From DATGLE01 sp035294325 (GTDB lineage Bacteria > Chloroflexota > Ktedonobacteria > Ktedonobacterales > Ktedonobacteraceae): a stretch of 8,696 nt of DNA. Positions 7,319 through 8,696 of the stretch are shown in pieces. The DNA is taken from positions 1 to 8,696 of the forward strand of contig DATGLE010000173.1 of the NCBI GenBank assembly GCA_035294325.1. Direction: 5' to 3'. Made by a program: the position numbers and the translations under genes. Position 1 is the stretch's first letter, and each line of letters opens with the position of its first letter. The notes beneath the pieces are model-generated. The model was given only the letters and a program-made list of their open reading frames with translations, was not told the DNA's origin and searched no databases.

Positions 7319-8436
7319 ATCCTTATGATTTCGCACGTATCGACTGGGAACGGGCACCGGAGCGGCGGCGCCCGGTCTGGCATCATCGCCTCACCGGCCA
7401 GAGCGAGCAGCGCCTCTACTCCGGCCAGCTTGACGTGGATGTGTATGTCGAAACGCCGCTCTTCATTGCCGATCCGCGCGCCGTGCCAACCGATCTCAGG
7501 AGGCCGGCACTGTCGATACGCAACAGGCATGACGCCTATATCATTCCCGGCAGCTCGCTGAAAGGCATGCTGCGCAATGTTGTCGAGACGCTCGGCAACG
7601 GCTGCCTGACGTTCTTCAGCGGGCAATATGAAGGCAAGAAGGTTAACTACGCACATATGGTTCCGGCGGCATTCCAGCATTGCAGCAATAATACCAACCT
7701 CTGCATCGCGTGCCGCATCTTCGGCATGCTCAAGGAGGGCACGCACGATGTCTTTCTTGGCAAGGTCAATATTGGTGATGCCAGCGTCTACGCGGATACA
7801 GTGCAACTCTATGACGCCATCTATACGAAGCCGCTCATGGAGCCAAAGCCTCACCACGCCAGCTTCTACCTCGATGCATCGGGGCAGCGTATCGCCGGGC
7901 GCAAATTCTACTTCCATCATGAGGATCTGCTGACCGATAACAGAATCATCACTATGGGCGGCAGGCCCGCCAACCGCTACATCCAGCCGCTCGACATCGA
8001 TACCCGCTTTCATTTCCGCATCGATTTCACCAACCTGGAGGCCGACGAATTTGCCGCTCTGCTGCTCGCCATCGTGCTCGAAAAAGACATGCGCCACAAG
8101 ATCGGCTACGGCAAGCCGCTGGGGCTGGGATCGGTCTATCTCTTACCCACGCGCCTGCTGCTGGTAGATTACGGCCAGCGCTACTCTCAGCCCGGCGCGG
8201 AGCGTGGTACAAGAGTACTGGAAGAAGAGAGCGGCCTGTGGGATTTTATTAACAAGCTGCTTGATGAGTTTTATGCCCAGCATCTCGCCGGGCAGGCGAT
8301 GGACGATCTACGCCGCATCTGGCGCTGGCCGCCCGATCCCGGCGTGGACTACTACTATCCGAGCAAGCCCAACTGGTTCGACACGCCGGCGAGCACCGGC
8401 AAGCGCATCGCCGACACGCGCAACGTGCCACGATAA
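7315..8436 (+). CDS. Large divergent RAMP protein (TIGR03986-like, Cas7 fold) with C-terminal extension
   Basis: A 373-aa RAMP superfamily protein. Cas7 landmarks are IIPGSSLKGMLRN (76-88), CIACRIFGM (130-138), and a long glycine-rich loop KIGYGKPLGLGSV (262-274). The segment IAGRKFYFHH (193-202) resembles the GRKFYWHH-like motif of the large RAMP family TIGR03986 found in type III loci, although those proteins are usually longer. C97 and C123 with C130/C133 may bind a metal. At the position of the Csm3 catalytic Asp the sequence reads LRRPALSI, with D60 shifted upstream, so catalysis is uncertain. After the RAMP core a helical, aromatic-rich tail (about 300-373) ends with PSKPNWFD. It may act as the terminal backbone subunit, as Csm5 or Cmr1/Cmr6 do, but this is inference. 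ATG 7315 overlaps csx19 by 4 nt and GGGAG is at 7301-7305. A frame start at 7285 is less likely. Confidence 0.85.
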   Translation: MNPYDFARIDWERAPERRRPVWHHRLTGQSEQRLYSGQLDVDVYVETPLFIADPRAVPTDLRRPALSIRNRHDAYIIPGSSLKGMLRNVVETLGNGCLTFFSGQYEGKKVNYAHMVPAAFQHCSNNTNLCIACRIFGMLKEGTHDVFLGKVNIGDASVYADTVQLYDAIYTKPLMEPKPHHASFYLDASGQRIAGRKFYFHHEDLLTDNRIITMGGRPANRYIQPLDIDTRFHFRIDFTNLEADEFAALLLAIVLEKDMRHKIGYGKPLGLGSVYLLPTRLLLVDYGQRYSQPGAERGTRVLEEESGLWDFINKLLDEFYAQHLAGQAMDDLRRIWRWPPDPGVDYYYPSKPNWFDTPASTGKRIADTRNVPR

Positions 8437-8447
8437 TTACGGAAGGT

Positions 8448-8512
8448 CCAGGAGGACGGTTGCCCTCCTGGCCGGGTTTGGGGTTGCCCCCGGTTTCAAT
8501 CATCGCTCTTTT
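8448..8512 (+). terminator. Possible terminator region: two GC-rich hairpins and a distant T run
   Basis: Directly after the last RAMP gene, CCAGGAGG (8448-8455) pairs perfectly with CCTCCTGG (8464-8471) across an 8-nt loop. A second hairpin, GGGG-TTG-CCCC (8480-8490), follows, or alternatively CCGGG (8472-8476) pairs with CCCGG (8489-8493). A CTCTTTT run at 8506-8512 is more than 15 nt beyond the second stem, so this is not a textbook intrinsic terminator. It could attenuate read-through into the TIR gene instead of stopping it. Confidence 0.4.
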
Positions 8513-8550
8513 AAACGGATTTGATACGATGCAAAAGAGGGTGCGATTAG

Positions 8551-8696
8551 ATGGACGATGATTTTATGGCTCTACGCCATCAGAGCCAGGAGAAGATCGA
8601 AAAGGGCGATTACGATGTCTTCATCTCGTACAACAGTAAAGATCGAGAAGAGGTTAACGAAATCAGCACATTATTAATGGATAACGGCATAGCGCC
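8551..8696 (+). CDS. TIR-domain protein, N-terminal fragment (runs off window)
   Basis: Only the first 48 complete codons are in the window. After a polar leader of about 19 residues comes the beginning of a TIR domain: YDVFISYNSKD (21-31), followed by the first helix, EEVNEISTLLMDNGIAP (33-49). This is the first beta strand and helix A of the TIR fold. The catalytic Glu and BB loop would lie further on and cannot be judged. Bacterial TIR domains commonly hydrolyse or cyclise NAD+ in defence. Because Cas10 here has no HD domain, a signal-gated TIR NADase is an attractive partner, but no sensor domain such as CARF or SAVED is visible. ATG 8551 directly follows an in-frame TAG (8548-8550), so the gene cannot start earlier with ATG. 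AGAGGG at 8536-8541 is the likely ribosome site. It could also be an unrelated neighbour. Confidence 0.85.
   Translation, partial: MDDDFMALRHQSQEKIEKGDYDVFISYNSKDREEVNEISTLLMDNGIA

Noticed and set aside
8460..8561. A short TTG-initiated frame (33 codons) that follows GGAGG at 8451-8455 and ends inside the TIR gene; it could be a leader peptide.
   Set aside because: The Shine-Dalgarno lies in the stem of a strong hairpin, the spacing to TTG is short, and the peptide has no recognisable features. An open frame of this length can arise by chance.
1..8696. A CRISPR array within the window.
   Set aside because: No regularly spaced repeats of 25-40 nt were seen. The only repeat-like stretch, at 8493-8527, occurs once.

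Overview
The window holds an almost complete type III CRISPR-Cas effector operon, read entirely on the + strand, followed by the first codons of a TIR-domain gene. The gene set best fits subtype III-D: a Cas10 with an intact GGDD motif but no HD nuclease domain, a Csx10-like Cas5-type subunit, a Csx19-like protein, four separate Cas7-type RAMP proteins and two small helical proteins that are candidates for Cas11. These subtype and family names rest on motif recognition by eye. No database search was run.

Layout. 16-1728 cas10; 1715-2533 Csm3-like Cas7; 2530-3825 csx10; 3822-4292 and 4299-4739 two small helical proteins; 4747-5643 and 5665-6678 two Csx7/Csm3-like Cas7 paralogues; 6716-7318 csx19; 7315-8436 a larger, divergent RAMP protein with a C-terminal extension. 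Spacing is very tight: overlaps of 14, 4, 4 and 4 nt, and gaps of 6, 7, 21 and 37 nt. The nine genes are therefore very likely one transcription unit with translational coupling. The operon promoter must lie upstream of the window. The only real intergenic region is 8437-8550 (114 nt). It carries two GC-rich hairpins and a weak, CRISPR-repeat-like dyad. An in-frame TIR-domain ORF starts at 8551 and runs off the end of the window.

How the parts should work together (inference from type III biology). Csx10 would hold the crRNA 5' handle next to Cas10. The Cas7 subunits would form the backbone that binds the guide and cuts target RNA. Cas11 would make the inner filament. Target binding would switch on the Cas10 palm domain to make cyclic oligoadenylate or a related nucleotide. 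With no HD domain there is no Cas10 DNase output, so defence would depend on a signal-activated effector. The TIR protein next door is the obvious candidate, acting by NAD+ degradation. The separate Cas7 subunits differ at the catalytic Asp position, which suggests only some of them cleave.

No cas6, cas1, cas2, CRISPR array, tRNA, rRNA or transposon is visible. The base composition is moderately GC-rich, GTG starts are used for three genes and Shine-Dalgarno sites are good. HD-less III-D systems and N-terminal TIR proteins of this type make a Chloroflexota (for example Ktedonobacteria-like) or cyanobacterial source plausible, but the sequence alone does not settle the taxon.
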